A program made the translations under genes and the position numbers. DNA of 64,000 nt from Ophiura sarsii. Taxonomy: Eukaryota > Echinodermata > Ophiuroidea > Amphilepidida > Ophiuridae. The notes beneath the pieces are model-generated. The model was not told the origin of the DNA, ran no database searches, and saw nothing but the letters and a program-made list of their open reading frames with translations. Numbering within the stretch: the stretch's first letter is position 1; each line of letters opens with the position of its first letter. Positions 63,607 to 64,000 of the stretch are shown here, piece after piece. The DNA lies in assembly GCA_035610835.1 (NCBI GenBank), contig CM069446.1, forward strand, positions 69,549,062 to 69,613,061. Reading direction: 5' to 3'.

Positions 63607-63888
63607 TTAACCCTAACCCCGGTTTAGGATTTTTGACCGGGATCACAATTTTCGAGGAAAAACCACCAACTAAATCTCCGGGAACCTGCCAAGATTCGAT
63701 CCGGGGACCCTCCGTTCTCAAGCCCCACCTTCCAACCACTAAGCCACGGCCCTCAGCTACACATTCGTGCAGTATACTGCACTCATTATATAGGCTCGGT
63801 TGACTACGTCATCGAAAACCAACGTCGCATGCGTTTGGAGAGGGACTTTGGATTAGCATTTTTTAGCACTCCGGGGGGTTAGGGTTAA
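63607..63888 (-). mobile_element. TTAA/CCCTAAC element copy 2 with tRNA-like core
   Basis: The ends TTAACCCTAACCCCGG and, complemented, TTAACCCTAACCCCCCGG form a 16-18-bp inverted repeat with a 2-bp size difference. On the minus strand are CCTATATAATGA (63784-63795), the perfect palindrome GTGCAGTATACTGCAC (63767-63782) and a tRNA-like stretch. That stretch has box A-like TGGCTTAGTGGTTGG and box B-like GGATCGAATCTT, with a CTTGAGAA loop reminiscent of tRNA-Ser(UGA). 282 bp, same layout as copy 1. Confidence 0.82.
63767..63782. other. Hairpin between TATA box and tRNA-like segment (copy 2)
   Basis: GTGCAGTATACTGCAC, a perfect palindrome with a 6-bp stem around TATA. Confidence 0.9.
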
Positions 63889-64000
63889 CACTCTATACTT
63901 ATAAACAGGTAAAATCTACCCCACGAAAAAAAATAGCGGCAAACTTTACGGCACTACTAATTTACGGTAACCTAGTGGTGCCTGGTTGTCCTCGCCGATT

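Noticed and set aside
63546..63803. 85-residue forward frame with PGTCQDSIRGPSV
   Set aside because: Lies across the TTAA/CCCTAAC element antisense to its tRNA-like core; no protein domain.

Overview
The window looks like intergenic or intronic DNA from a repeat-rich animal nuclear genome, probably a marine invertebrate. The reasons are AT-rich DNA with no operons or dense ORFs, one canonical eukaryotic tRNA-Asn gene, non-LTR and Penelope-like retroelement remnants, tRNA-like SINE-type sequences, and dozens of short non-autonomous DNA transposons (MITEs). I cannot name the species from the sequence alone. No convincing host protein-coding gene was found. The long open frames are shadows of satellites, homopolymers or transposon fragments. 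The only host gene I am sure of is tRNA-Asn(GUU) at 37334-37407. A possible non-coding first exon with a good splice donor (minus strand, about 48892-49560) is flagged at low confidence.

Layout. 1-5 kb: MITE ends, a truncated Penelope-like element with a GIY-YIG endonuclease, and a tRNA-like SINE-type element ending near a 27-base poly-G. 5-16 kb: a TTAA-flanked MITE (family A), several hAT-type MITEs with 8-bp target duplications, a 516-bp foldback, and MITEs nested in MITEs. 17-24 kb: a 7-copy 128/129-bp satellite, four more hAT-like elements, and long-armed foldback elements (family J). At 23.6-24.3 kb a family A copy is split by a 5'-truncated LINE with a 13-bp target duplication. 25.5-27.3 kb: a direct-repeat array carrying perfect nuclear-receptor DR1 motifs. 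28-38 kb: more MITEs, two family A copies sharing one TTAA, and tRNA-Asn. 39-41.5 kb: a 299-bp MITE interrupted by a 2128-bp unit with identical 512-bp terminal direct repeats. 42-51 kb: more MITE families and a cluster of short palindromes. 52 kb: a GC-rich 18-bp minisatellite. 53-59 kb: G-rich tracts, a SINE-like copy ending in a perfect hairpin, and a TTAA/CCCTAAC element with a tRNA-like core. 59.7-60.4 kb: a CTGTT-type microsatellite. 61.7-62.5 kb: five dispersed copies of a hairpin. 62.5-63.9 kb: a MITE interrupted by family A, then a second TTAA/CCCTAAC element.

The main content is a layered record of transposition: at least seven nestings can be read directly and give relative insertion ages. 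The most unusual item is the pair of TTAA/CCCTAAC elements (56278-56553 and 63607-63888). Both hold a TATATAA box, a hairpin whose stem changes by compensatory substitutions around an invariant TATA loop, and a tRNA-like segment. All repeat family letters are my own labels. Family assignments to superfamilies rest on terminal repeats and target duplications read by eye.
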